DNA of 64,000 nt from Collinsella aerofaciens (GCF_028209885.1 NZ_JAQLEM010000008.1:1-64000), one strand, 5' to 3'. Counted from the first letter of the stretch, positions 9,920 through 19,030 are shown. Notes: a model not told the origin generated them from the letters alone. Numbers and translations: made by a program.

Positions 9920-10900
9920 ATGAAGTTCGCACGCGATTGTCGCTCGAGCGAATCCAACGAAGTTACCGCGCAGTTGCTGTTCGAGGCGCTGCCGTGGATT
10001 AAGAACCTGACCGGTAAGACGGTCGTTATCAAGTACGGCGGTGCCGCCATGGTCGACGAGCAACTGCGTCGTGACGTGATGAGCGACATCGTCCTGCTCA
10101 AGATTATCGGCATGCGCCCTGTTATCGTGCACGGTGGCGGCAAGGCCATCAACGAGGCTCTCAGCCACTACGACATCCCCGTCGAGTTTAAGAACGGCCA
10201 GCGCGTGACTACGCCTGCCACGATGGATATCGTGCGCGAGGTGCTGGGCGGCAAAGTCAACCAGGAGCTGGTCGCGGCGCTCAACCACCACGGCAACCTG
10301 GCCGTGGGCGTGTCCGGCAGCGACGCCGGTACCCTTATCGCCGAGCCACTCGATCCAGAGCTCGGACGCGTAGGCAAGGTCACGCACGTCAACACCGACT
10401 ATATCGAGCGTTTGCTCGACAGTGAGTACATTCCCGTTATCGCCACGGTCGCGGCGGGGGAGGACGGTGGCTTCTTCAACATCAACGCCGATACCGCCGC
10501 CGGTGCCGTTGCGGCGGCGCTTCATGCGCATAAGGCGATTTTTTTGACCGATGTCGACGGTCTGTACAAGGACTTTAGCGACAAGGATTCGCTTATCTCC
10601 AACCTGACGCTCGACGAGGTCAATGAGATGCTCTACGGCGGCGAGGTCGACAAGGGCATGATCCCCAAGCTGCGCGCCGCCGTCGATGCGCTTACCGCCG
10701 GTGTGTTCCGCGCACACATCATCAACGGCACCACGCCGCATTCGCTGCTCTTGGAGCTGCTGACCGATGCCGGCGTCGGTACTGTGATCCACTCCACCGA
10801 GACGGCCTACGAGTTCGATACGCATCCGCACCCGCTTTCGACGTTTGCGGCGCGCCTGACCGAGAACCTCGACGAGGTCGAGAAGCTCCAGACGGTCTAG
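9920..10900 (+). CDS. argB: Acetylglutamate kinase
   Basis: The 326-residue amino-acid kinase carries VVIKYGGAAM near residue 35, the substrate loop IVHGGGKAIN near 72 and the ATP segment FLTDVDGLYKD near 210. It phosphorylates N-acetylglutamate, usually the arginine-feedback-controlled step. The N-terminal helix (about residues 1-25) is of the type linked to arginine-sensitive hexameric enzymes. ATG 9920 follows GACGAGG. It lies 81 nt after argJ and 69 nt before argD. Confidence 0.97.
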   Translation: MKFARDCRSSESNEVTAQLLFEALPWIKNLTGKTVVIKYGGAAMVDEQLRRDVMSDIVLLKIIGMRPVIVHGGGKAINEALSHYDIPVEFKNGQRVTTPATMDIVREVLGGKVNQELVAALNHHGNLAVGVSGSDAGTLIAEPLDPELGRVGKVTHVNTDYIERLLDSEYIPVIATVAAGEDGGFFNINADTAAGAVAAALHAHKAIFLTDVDGLYKDFSDKDSLISNLTLDEVNEMLYGGEVDKGMIPKLRAAVDALTAGVFRAHIINGTTPHSLLLELLTDAGVGTVIHSTETAYEFDTHPHPLSTFAARLTENLDEVEKLQTV

Positions 10901-10969
10901 CTGACCCACGGTCGTCGCGTCCCTGCACCCATAGCCCTGCGCCGTACGGCGCCCAACGAAAGGCATCCC

Positions 10970-12253
10970 ATGTCACTTGCAACTCAACAATCGCTCGAAT
11001 CCCATTACGTTATGCATACCTTTGGTCGCTCTCCGGTAGAGTTTGTCGAAGGCCACGGCATGAAGCTCACCGGCGACGATGGCCGTGAGTACCTCGACTT
11101 TCTTGCCGGCATCGGCGTGTGCAGCCTAGGTCATGGCGACCCGGCTGTGCTCTCGGCGCTCGAGGCGCAGACAAAAAAGCTCATGCATGTCTCCAATTAC
11201 TTCTACATCGAGCAGCGTGGACAGGTCGCGGCGCTGCTGTCCAAGCTTGCCAACGACGACGTGGACAGTGCACGCGTGATTGCCGATGCCATTGCCGCCG
11301 GCGATGAGACCACGGCCGCTGCGCTCGGTGCCCCGGCTGCGGACGAGCAGGTGTGGGAGACGTTCTTTGCTAATTCTGGTGCTGAAGCCAACGAGGGCTC
11401 GATGAAGCTCGCGCGTCTGTACGCCAAGCGTGCTGGTAACGGCGGCAACACCATCGTATGCATGCGCGGCGGCTTCCACGGCCGTACGCTCGAGACCATT
11501 GCCGCCACCATGCAGGATTGGCTGCAGGATAGCTTCCGCCCGCTGCCGGGCGGCTTTGTGGCCTGCACACCCAACGATGTCGATGAGCTGCGTGCAATCT
11601 TTAAGCAGCTGGGAAGCGAGATTTGCGCCGTCATGCTCGAGCCGATTCAGGGCGAGAGCGGTGTGCACCCCATGACCGAGGAGTTTATGGCGGCAGCGCG
11701 CGACTTGGCACACGAGGTGGGTGCCGTTCTTATCGCCGACGAGGTCCAGTGTGGCATCTTCCGCTCCGGCAAGCCGTTTGCATTCCAGACCTATGGCGTG
11801 GAGCCCGACATTATGAGCCTTGCCAAGGGGATTGCCGATGGCGTGCCCATGGGTGCCGTGGTGGCAAAGAAGGAGATCGCCGACGTGTTTAAGCCGGGTG
11901 ACCACGGCTCGACCTTTGGCGGTAGTTGCTTGGCTGTCGCGGCGTGCGCCGCGACGCTCTCCGCGCTTGTGCGCGGCGACTACGCTGAGCATGCCGCCAA
12001 GGTGGGTGCTTATATGGAGCAGGCTCTGGCCAAGCTTCCGCACGTTACCGAGGTACGCGGTCGCGGCTTAATGCTCGGCTGCGATCTGGATGACGCTGCG
12101 GGCGATGCGCATGATATTGTTGCCCGCGCGCTGGCCGCCGGCGCCGTGATTAACGCTACTGGTGCCCACACGCTGCGTTTCCTGCCGCCGCTTGTCTGCG
12201 AGGAAGCCGACGTGGACAGCCTGATCGAGATTTTGTCGGACGTTTTGGCCTAA
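10970..12253 (+). CDS. argD: Acetylornithine aminotransferase
   Basis: The 427-residue PLP enzyme of class III aminotransferases shows FANSGAEANE, GGFHGRT, LIADEVQCGIFRSG and the PLP lysine in SLAKGI near residue 284. It converts N-acetylglutamate semialdehyde to N-acetylornithine. An insertion of roughly 30 residues (about 85-115, rich in Ala and Asp) sits just before the SGAEANE motif and is absent from textbook ArgD. GAAAGG precedes ATG 10970. argF, argG and argH are not in the window. Confidence 0.96.
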   Translation: MSLATQQSLESHYVMHTFGRSPVEFVEGHGMKLTGDDGREYLDFLAGIGVCSLGHGDPAVLSALEAQTKKLMHVSNYFYIEQRGQVAALLSKLANDDVDSARVIADAIAAGDETTAAALGAPAADEQVWETFFANSGAEANEGSMKLARLYAKRAGNGGNTIVCMRGGFHGRTLETIAATMQDWLQDSFRPLPGGFVACTPNDVDELRAIFKQLGSEICAVMLEPIQGESGVHPMTEEFMAAARDLAHEVGAVLIADEVQCGIFRSGKPFAFQTYGVEPDIMSLAKGIADGVPMGAVVAKKEIADVFKPGDHGSTFGGSCLAVAACAATLSALVRGDYAEHAAKVGAYMEQALAKLPHVTEVRGRGLMLGCDLDDAAGDAHDIVARALAAGAVINATGAHTLRFLPPLVCEEADVDSLIEILSDVLA

Positions 12254-12279
12254 CACAGCGCAATAACTCAATTTGGACT

Positions 12280-12339
12280 GGGTTCCGGACTGCGGACGTG
12301 CCATATGCGGCACGATTCAGCGGTCTGGAGCCCGTTTTG
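12280..12339 (+). terminator. Terminator of the arg operon
   Basis: gggttccggac and gtctggagccc form the outer stem (with G-T pairs) around an inner gtgcc/ggcac hairpin. TTTTGTT follows at 12334. Confidence 0.75.
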
Positions 12340-12366
12340 TTATCGATTTACCATGGCTGGGATAGG

Positions 12367-12590
12367 CCGTGTGCAAAAAGTGGCAAATATGAGTACGGGC
12401 ACTAACTTCGTAACATATAAATTAGGCGTTTTTAGATGAGTTGGGCCACATATGTCCAGTTTTGTAGTAACTAAATTGGCTTAACTGGACTATCAGTCGT
12501 CGTCCCAATGTCGGATTTGCCTTTTATGACTTCGAAAACGCTGCTACCAAAAAGGTAGCAGTACTCATATTTGGCATTTTTTGCACACGG
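12367..12590. repeat. 224-bp element with 30-bp imperfect terminal inverted repeats
   Basis: The termini 12367-12396 and 12561-12590 are inverted copies matching at 28 of 30 positions. Inside are a perfect GTCCAGTT/AACTGGAC hairpin (12454-12490) and a perfect CTGCTACC/GGTAGCAG hairpin with an A5 loop (12541-12561). The interior is much more AT-rich than its surroundings and has no convincing coding frame. It could be a MITE-like element or a structured RNA. Confidence 0.7.
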
Positions 12591-12647
12591 GTATTCGCCA
12601 AGGGTCCATTTCGCCGCTCGCTTTCGCTTCGGGCCTACGGCCCTCGC

Positions 12648-12783
12648 GTGCTGCGCTGGAAAACGCTTACGCGTTTCCTCAGCTCCGCACCCTTGCGGGT
12701 TCGAATCCCTCTGCGATGGGCCCGAAAAAGGAAAGGCCTCCATCGCTGGAGGCCTAACAATTCAGTGGTGGGCGATGAGGGAT
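12648..12783. repeat. Repeat unit A with a truncated tRNA-Val 3' end
   Basis: This stretch is near-identical to 12835-12972 over most of its length. It carries a tRNA T-arm-like block (gcgggttcgaatccctctgc), a GGCCTCC/GGAGGCC hairpin, and at 12766-12783 the last 18 nt of tRNA-Val including the encoded CCA (minus strand). No acceptor or anticodon partner is present, so it is a tRNA remnant, not a functional gene. Confidence 0.75.
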
Positions 12784-12834
12784 GTCCGCGTGCGGCTGGC
12801 GCCGCCCGCGCCCCGCTTCGTCGCTTCGCTCCTC

Positions 12835-12972
12835 GCGTGCTGCGCTGGAAAACGCTTCGCGTTTCCTCAGCTCCGCACCCTTGCGGGTTCGAATCCCTCT
12901 GCACGGGGCCCAAAAAGGAAAGGCCCCCATCGCTGGGAGCCTTTTCAATCAAGTGGTGGGCGATGAGGGATT
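12835..12972. repeat. Repeat unit B ending inside the functional tRNA-Val
   Basis: This is the second copy of the unit at 12648-12783. Its right end is the 3' part of the intact tRNA-Val gene. The T-arm-like block recurs at about 12883-12903 with a different neighbouring acceptor-like sequence. Confidence 0.75.
12912..12941 (-). terminator. Terminator of tRNA-Val
   Basis: On the minus strand GGCTCCC pairs with GGGGGCC (one G-T pair) around AGCGAT, followed by TTTCCTTTTT. Confidence 0.8.
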
Positions 12973-13029
12973 CGAACCCCCAGCCTTGTGCGTGTAAAGC
13001 ACCTGCGCTAACCGTTGCGCCAATCGCCC
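12954..13029 (-). tRNA. tRNA-Val (anticodon TAC)
   Basis: The minus strand reads GGGCGATTGGCGCAACGG at the 5' end, the loop TTTACAC with anticodon TAC, the T-arm GGGTTCGAATCCC and the acceptor ATCGCCC, then A and CCA. The length is 76 nt with CCA encoded. The acceptor stem pairs over seven positions. Confidence 0.96.
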
Positions 13030-13039
13030 GCAGGGATTG

Positions 13040-13067
13040 AGTATAGCGGAAACCCCGTGCTGTTCAC
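13040..13067 (-). promoter_or_regulatory. Putative tRNA-Val promoter
   Basis: On the minus strand GTGAAC (13062-13067) and TATACT (13040-13045) are 16 bp apart. The -10 ends 10 bp before the tRNA 5' end. Confidence 0.6.
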
Positions 13068-13086
13068 CGCTAATTCATAACGAAAC

Positions 13087-14955
13087 TTACGCGGCGACTT
13101 CGGCGCCCTTGTCCTCGTCGATAAAGAAGCGCTTGTACCAGATGAGGAACGTCAACGTGGTATAGATCTTGCGCTGGTTGAGCGCGCGACCCTCAAAGTG
13201 ATCGTCAAGCAGTTTCATGAGCGCATCGGTGTCAAAGAAATCGGCAGCCCACGGTGCGGTGAAGTATTCCTTTACGTAGTCGTAGTACTTTTGCTCGCGC
13301 AGCCAGAACTTGACCGGTACGGGGAAGCCCACCTTCTTGCGCGTTGCCCACTCGTCGGGCAGCGTGCGGTTGGCAGCGTGACGCAGAACGAGCTTGCAGC
13401 CTTCTTCGTTAACACGGTAGTTGGCGGGAATGTGCTCGGCAAACTCCATGACCTTCTTGTCCAGGAACGGGACGCGAAGCTCCAGAGAATGCGCCATGCA
13501 CATCTTGTCTGCCTTGAGCAGGATATCGCCCGGTAGCCACATGTTCATATCCAGATACTGTTTCTTGGAAAGCTCGCAGCAGTTGGGAACCTGCTTGTAG
13601 TACTCGGCGCACATTTCGGCGGCGTTCTTGCCGGTGTCATAAGCGGGCTTGAGCACCTCGTCGACCTCGGAGGGATCGAACACCTTTGCCTGACCCACAT
13701 ACCAGCGCTCGGGAACCTCGGCGCATTTCGTCAGGAAGTTGTGGCCCTTAAAGTAGGGGAGATGCTGAACGAGCGAGCCCAGGGCGCGACGTACGCCGAG
13801 CGGCACGCGCTTCTTAAAGGAGCGCATCTCGGGGGTGTCCTCGTACCACTCGTAGCCGGCAAACAGCTCGTCGGCACCCTCGCCCGAAAGGACGACGGTG
13901 ACCTCCTCGGAAGCCATCTGCGCCAGATAGTACAGCGGCACGCTGGACAGGTTCGATTGCGGCTCGTCCATGTGGTACTGGATATCGGGCAGTGCATCGA
14001 AGAACTCGTCGGCGGTAATCATCTTGCGCACGTTCTTGATGCCCAGCTTGTCGGAAAGCTCGGCAGCGTAGTTGGTCTCGTTGAAGTTCTTGTAATCAAA
14101 GCCGACAGAATACGTGGTGTCGGGCATGAGACAGGCGGCAATGTAGCTGGAGTCCACGCCGCCAGAAAGGAACGAGCCCACCTTAACATCGGCGATTCGG
14201 TGTGCAGCGACGCTTTCGTGCACGACCTTGTCGCACTCGTCCACGTACTCCTCGAAGGTCTTGGAGTTGTCGTCGGTGAAGTCACAGCTCCAGTAACGCT
14301 TGATGTCCATGGTGTTGGTCGTCAGGTCATACGTAAAGCAATGCGCCGGGGCAAGCTTGAACACGCCCTTAAAGAAGGTCTCCTCCGTGGCGGGGAATTG
14401 CAGCGTCAGGTAGGGGCGTAGCGCGTCGTGGTTGACAGCCTTCTCAAACTTGGGATGGTCCAGGAAGCTCTTGATCTCGGAGCCAAGCAGCAGCGAGCCA
14501 TCGGATGCCTGGTAGTAATAAAACGGCTTGATACCAAAGATGTCACGAGCGCCAAAGAGCTTGTTCTTGTTCTGGTCGTGGATCACGAACGCGTACATGC
14601 CGCGTAGGCGGTTGACCAGGTCCTCGCCCCACTCCTCGTAACCGTGTACCAGGACCTCGGTATCGGCGTTGCAGTGGAAGGCGTAGCCGGCTGCCTCCAG
14701 CTCGGCGCGAAGCTCCTGGAAGTTGTAGATCTCTCCGTTGAAGACAATCGTGACCTTGCCGTCGTCGCTCGACATGGGCTGAGCTCCAGCTTCGGAAAGA
14801 TCAAGAATCGAAAGACGACGGAAGCCAAGGGCAACGTTGTTGACGATATGCTGGCCGCCCATATCGGGACCACGGTGGATGATGCGATTCATCATAGCCG
14901 TGAGAACCAGCTCACTCTGTTCATCTGTACCGGTAAAACCGACAAAACCGCACAT
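13087..14955 (-). CDS. asnB: Asparagine synthetase (glutamine-hydrolysing)
   Basis: The 622-residue protein starts MCGFVGFTG, so Cys2 becomes the N-terminal glutaminase nucleophile. The GATase domain covers about 1-220 with FNGEIYNFQELR. The synthetase PP-loop SGGVDSSY lies near residue 266. It makes asparagine from aspartate, ATP and glutamine. The start was fixed at 14955 because an N-terminal Cys after Met is required and AAAGGA lies 8 nt upstream; the upstream in-frame extension would destroy the active site. It follows the amino-acid transporter gene on the same strand but has its own leader. Confidence 0.96.
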   Translation of the reverse strand: MCGFVGFTGTDEQSELVLTAMMNRIIHRGPDMGGQHIVNNVALGFRRLSILDLSEAGAQPMSSDDGKVTIVFNGEIYNFQELRAELEAAGYAFHCNADTEVLVHGYEEWGEDLVNRLRGMYAFVIHDQNKNKLFGARDIFGIKPFYYYQASDGSLLLGSEIKSFLDHPKFEKAVNHDALRPYLTLQFPATEETFFKGVFKLAPAHCFTYDLTTNTMDIKRYWSCDFTDDNSKTFEEYVDECDKVVHESVAAHRIADVKVGSFLSGGVDSSYIAACLMPDTTYSVGFDYKNFNETNYAAELSDKLGIKNVRKMITADEFFDALPDIQYHMDEPQSNLSSVPLYYLAQMASEEVTVVLSGEGADELFAGYEWYEDTPEMRSFKKRVPLGVRRALGSLVQHLPYFKGHNFLTKCAEVPERWYVGQAKVFDPSEVDEVLKPAYDTGKNAAEMCAEYYKQVPNCCELSKKQYLDMNMWLPGDILLKADKMCMAHSLELRVPFLDKKVMEFAEHIPANYRVNEEGCKLVLRHAANRTLPDEWATRKKVGFPVPVKFWLREQKYYDYVKEYFTAPWAADFFDTDALMKLLDDHFEGRALNQRKIYTTLTFLIWYKRFFIDEDKGAEVAA

Positions 14956-15080
14956 GCAAGATCCTTTCTGCTGACGGCTCAGGTGTACTGCCGCAAGGAT
15001 TGTGGCAGCTGATGTCAAATAATCTTTACTATCATGCCAATCTTTTGTTTCGTGATAGGGCATAAGCGCCGAGCGAACCG

Positions 15081-15124
15081 AAAAAACCACGCCCGATCTT
15101 CAGATGAAGCGGCGGGTCGTGGTT
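15081..15124 (-). terminator. Terminator between the amino-acid transporter gene and asnB
   Basis: On the minus strand aaccacgacccg pairs with cgggcgtggtt, and the second arm runs into TTTTTT. Confidence 0.75.
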
Positions 15125-15145
15125 GTGAACGCTATGTATGAGCGG

Positions 15146-17194
15146 TTAGCGCTTGCTGCGCTCGGCGAGACGGTGCTCCACCTTGGTGACGATGTGGATG
15201 AGCGGAATCGTCACGACCAGATAGTAAAGTGCGGCGCAAATGTAGGGCGTAATGTTGCCCGTGGTGGCCGTGAGGTTTTTGGAGAACAGCATGAGCTCCA
15301 TGACGCCAACGCTCGAAAGCAGTGACGTGTCCTTGTACAGCATAACGAACTCGCTGGTCATAGTCGGTATAACGTAACGTACGGCTTGCGGGATCACGAT
15401 GCGCGACATAACTTGGGACCAAGTCATGCCAAGCGAGTAGGCAGCTTCCGCTTGACCATGCGGTACGCTCTCGATGCCGGCGCGGAAAATCTCGGCAAGA
15501 TAGGCCGAGCAGTTGATGGCTAGGACGCCAACGCCGAGCGGCAGATTGGGCACGTTGAGACCGATCATAGGGAACCCAAAGAACGCAATGTAGATCTGCA
15601 GGAAGAGCGGGGTTCCGCGCAGGACGTTGATGTATGTTACGGCGATGCCGCGCAGCATACGACTATGACTGATTTTCATAAAGGCAAACAGCAAGCCGAT
15701 GGGGATGGCGAGCGGAAAACCGATGGCGGTCACGGCAAGTGCTATGCCCCAGCCCTTAAAGAGCGAGGCGATTGAGGTGACGATAATCTGCGGCTTGCAG
15801 AACATGCCCAAAAACGGGTTGGAGTTCCATGCGGCAACCCAAGGCTGGGCATCGAGCCAGGCGACGATTTCTTGCACCATGGTGCTCTCCGAGACGCTGA
15901 TGGTGTTGCTCTCGGGAAGATCTCGCTTGTCGCCGTCGACGACATAGCTGCCGGTGACGGCATAGGCACCCGCGTTGCTCGGGAATACGACGTCGGGGAC
16001 GACAACGCGAATCTGCGAGCCGGCAGCGACGGGATCGGCGAACTTGATGACGAGTTTTGAGCCGTTCAACGAGCACGATGCCTTGACACCCGTCTGGTTC
16101 AGTCCGTCGAGCAGCGTGACCTTAACATCGGTGTTTTCAAACGATCCGCCCTCGGGCAGCTCAAGCTCAATTTGCGAGACGTCGCCCTCGTCGCTACCCG
16201 TTGTCGCTTCCCAGGTCAGGCGGGTTGCGATGCCGCCGAGCACGCCGCTGCCGCCGTCTTCGTTTGACTTGGCGGTCGCCGAGGTGACGGCGAGTGAAGC
16301 GCCCGTCGCGTCCTCTGAGCTCGAGGCATCCTCGTTATCGGACCCGCTCGTGGGTGCCATGCCAAACCACTTCTCGTACAGTTTGTCATAGGCGCCGGAG
16401 CTCTTGATCTTGGCAAGGGCATCGTTGATGGCCTGTGTCAGCTCGGGGTTGTCTTTAGAGACGGCAATGCCAAACTGCTCGCCCGTCGGAACCTCTTTGA
16501 TGATCTCCATGCCGGTAAAGGAATTCGAAACCATCCACTGCTCAACGGGCAGATCGCATACGACCGCCTGGCACTGACCACTCATGACGGCGGTGAAGGC
16601 TGCCGTCCAGTCGTCAAAGTTGACGGTGGTTGCCTGCGGCAGGTTTTCGATTGCCCACTCTTCGGACGTGGTACCCGACTGCACGGCAATTTTGACGCCC
16701 GGTGCGTTGAGGCTATCGACCGTGTCGTATCCAGTGTTCTTTGCAACTGCGACGCCCTGGTTGGAGTCGATATAGGGGTCGGTGAAGTCGACCTCTTTCT
16801 TGCGCTCATCGGTAATCGTGATGTTACATGCGCCGACATCAGTCTTTACACCCTGTTTGACCATGGGGATAATGCCGTCGAACTTTTGCGCCGGCAAGTA
16901 GTTGAGCTCCAGACCGAGCTCGTCCGCGATCATGCCCATGAGTTCATAGGTAAAGCCCTGGTCTTCGCCGGAATCGTTGACGTATTCAAACGGGGGTGTG
17001 GCCAAGTCACTTGCGACGGTGAACTTGCCATTCTCGACGAGTGTGTAGGTGCTCGAGGCGTTCTGGGAGGACGAACAGCCGCTCGCGCCGATGGTGGTGG
17101 CAAGGGCCACAACGATCGTCGCGAAGGCGCAGACGATGCGCCGGGTCAACTGGACATGTGCCGAGCGGTGGCGACGTTCGAAGTGTCGTTTCAT
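15146..17194 (-). CDS. Fused amino-acid ABC transporter: binding protein, Ig-like domain and permease
   Basis: The 682-residue protein has a signal segment with a lipobox-like ASGC near residue 35. A solute-binding domain of the polar amino-acid family spans about 45-290 (FTVASDLATPPFEYV, FDGIIPMVKQGVKTDVG). A beta-rich region of about 130 residues follows (about 320-450). The His/Gln-type permease begins near 475 and shows the coupling motif EAAYSLGMTWSQVMSRIVIP. Adjacency to asnB hints at glutamine or asparagine uptake, which is an inference. No ATPase gene is nearby. The start at 17194 follows AAAGGA. Confidence 0.9.
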   Translation of the reverse strand: MKRHFERRHRSAHVQLTRRIVCAFATIVVALATTIGASGCSSSQNASSTYTLVENGKFTVASDLATPPFEYVNDSGEDQGFTYELMGMIADELGLELNYLPAQKFDGIIPMVKQGVKTDVGACNITITDERKKEVDFTDPYIDSNQGVAVAKNTGYDTVDSLNAPGVKIAVQSGTTSEEWAIENLPQATTVNFDDWTAAFTAVMSGQCQAVVCDLPVEQWMVSNSFTGMEIIKEVPTGEQFGIAVSKDNPELTQAINDALAKIKSSGAYDKLYEKWFGMAPTSGSDNEDASSSEDATGASLAVTSATAKSNEDGGSGVLGGIATRLTWEATTGSDEGDVSQIELELPEGGSFENTDVKVTLLDGLNQTGVKASCSLNGSKLVIKFADPVAAGSQIRVVVPDVVFPSNAGAYAVTGSYVVDGDKRDLPESNTISVSESTMVQEIVAWLDAQPWVAAWNSNPFLGMFCKPQIIVTSIASLFKGWGIALAVTAIGFPLAIPIGLLFAFMKISHSRMLRGIAVTYINVLRGTPLFLQIYIAFFGFPMIGLNVPNLPLGVGVLAINCSAYLAEIFRAGIESVPHGQAEAAYSLGMTWSQVMSRIVIPQAVRYVIPTMTSEFVMLYKDTSLLSSVGVMELMLFSKNLTATTGNITPYICAALYYLVVTIPLIHIVTKVEHRLAERSKR

Positions 17195-17478
17195 CTGGAA
17201 TCCTTTGCTTGGGCATGATGGGTCGGCATTGTGGGTCAATGAGGCGCATCAAGACATTTGGATAAAGAATAGCACCCAGATTTCCTTGTTTTTACACGGG
17301 GTGGACACTGTTGTCATTTATTGGCCCACAGCACAGTCCATGCAATTTTTTAGAAGGCTGCAGTGCGCGCAAGGCCAGGTGGCATATTAGGATGGTTGAT
17401 AATACAGAATGTTTCATCGTTTCTGCCGCGGGACGTCTTTTGCCCTTTAAGGCTGAATTTAGCGAGAGAGGTCTTTGT

Positions 17479-18996
17479 ATGTCGAGTCCGACACAAGAGA
17501 AGCTAACTCTGATGCGCTATATAGAGTTGCTCGAGGAAGATGACCTTGTTGTTTCCAGACCGAGCGCTTCGTGCGACCAGCGCATTGAGTTTGCGACTGA
17601 TGACTCGCGCCAGGTGCGTCCGGGCACGTTGTTCGTCTGCAAGGGCCGTGCGTTTAAGCGCGAGTACCTGCTTTCGGCAATCGCCGATGGCGCCGTGGCC
17701 TACGTTTCCGAGGTCGATTACGATGTTGATCTTCCCGCGGTGATTGTGAGTGATATTCGTCGCACGCTCGCCGTGGTGGCAGATGCCTTTTATGGGCACC
17801 CGTCGGGTAAGGTGAAGGTCTGCGCCTTTACAGGCACCAAGGGCAAGTCGACCTGCAGCTTTTATCTGCGCGGCATTCTCGCCAACGAGGCCAAGCTTAC
17901 GGGCTGTCATCGGCCCGCTCTTAATACGGGCATTGAGTTCGACGACGGCATCGAGGCAGGCCCTTCCAAACTGACAACCCCCGAATCCTTCCTGCTGCAG
18001 TCTCGCATTGCGCATGCTGCGGAGGCGGGTGCCCCGTGGCTGGTTATGGAGGCATCGAGCCAGGGCCTCAAATACGAGCGCACGGGCAAGATCGCCTTTG
18101 AAGTCGGCGCCTTTACCAATATCGGCGAGGATCACATTTCGCCGATTGAGCATCCGACGCTCGAGGATTACTTTGCCAGCAAGCTCAAAATCTTCTCGCA
18201 GAGCCGTTTTGCCGTGGTCAATCTCGATATGGATAAGGTCGATCGTGTGCTCGAGGCGGCATCTCGTTGCGAACGTACGGTGACGTTCTCCCTGACCGAC
18301 GAGCGTGCCGACGTGCTTGCGCTGGCGATTCGCAATGGTGACTGCGGCGTGGTGGCAACGGTGCGCACGCCCCGCTTTACGCGCGACATTGTGATTCCCA
18401 CGCCGGTTAAGTTCAATGTGTCCAACGCGCTTGCCGCTATTGCCTGCGCCGAGGCCCTGGGCATTTCCGAAGAGGGTATCGTCCATGGCTTTGAGGGCGT
18501 CTTCGTTCCCGGCCGTATGGAGCTCTATCCGTCCGTATCGGGCAAAATCTTGGGCGTCGTCGATTTTGCACATAACGGCATGAGCCTCGAGACACTCCTG
18601 CGTGACCTGCGCGAGAACTATCCCGAGCGCGAGCTGGCGGTTGTATTTGGCGCTACGGGCGGTAAGGGTGTCGACCGACGCACCACGATGGGCATCGCCG
18701 CTGGCAAGTATGCCGACCGAATCGTGATTACCGAGGACGACCCCGGCCCCGAGAACGTCGAGGATATTTGCGCCGAGATCGCGCGCAACGTTCAAGCGCA
18801 GGGAAATGATAACTGGCAAATCGTGACTGATCGCGTTGCCGCTATCGAGACTGCCGTGCGCGAAACCGTCCGTCCCGCCGTGGTCATCGTGACCGGTAAG
18901 GGCGAGGAAGAGCGCATGCTGCGCAAGAACGGACCCGAGCCTTGCGAGCGCGACGGTTCGATTCTCAAGCGCACCCTTGCGGCGTACGACGCCTAA
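17479..18996 (+). CDS. Mur ligase family protein, MurE-like
   Basis: The 505-residue protein shows the P-loop FTGTKGKST near residue 116, the block LVMEASSQGL, FTNIGEDHISPIEHPTLEDYFASKLKIF with the carbamylated-lysine position, and DFAHNGMSLETLL. It resembles UDP-MurNAc-tripeptide synthetases, which add the third stem residue in peptidoglycan synthesis. The diaminopimelate-selecting DNPR motif is replaced by DDPGPE, so meso-DAP is unlikely to be the substrate. murI lies two genes downstream. The start 17479 follows GAGAGAGG; an earlier in-frame start would add 56 unrelated residues. It may be a specialised paralogue. Confidence 0.85.
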   Translation: MSSPTQEKLTLMRYIELLEEDDLVVSRPSASCDQRIEFATDDSRQVRPGTLFVCKGRAFKREYLLSAIADGAVAYVSEVDYDVDLPAVIVSDIRRTLAVVADAFYGHPSGKVKVCAFTGTKGKSTCSFYLRGILANEAKLTGCHRPALNTGIEFDDGIEAGPSKLTTPESFLLQSRIAHAAEAGAPWLVMEASSQGLKYERTGKIAFEVGAFTNIGEDHISPIEHPTLEDYFASKLKIFSQSRFAVVNLDMDKVDRVLEAASRCERTVTFSLTDERADVLALAIRNGDCGVVATVRTPRFTRDIVIPTPVKFNVSNALAAIACAEALGISEEGIVHGFEGVFVPGRMELYPSVSGKILGVVDFAHNGMSLETLLRDLRENYPERELAVVFGATGGKGVDRRTTMGIAAGKYADRIVITEDDPGPENVEDICAEIARNVQAQGNDNWQIVTDRVAAIETAVRETVRPAVVIVTGKGEEERMLRKNGPEPCERDGSILKRTLAAYDA

Positions 18997-19030
18997 GACC
19001 AGAAGCCCCTTCTACGTAAATGGAGTGACC

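Noticed and set aside
12631-12735. A functional tRNA gene on the plus strand
   Set aside because: Only a T-arm-like block is present; no matching 5' acceptor or anticodon arm could be paired.
12471-13040. Several overlapping frames of 64-131 residues with RDSNPQ-like peptides
   Set aside because: These are translations of tRNA T-arms and repeats, a known source of false genes.
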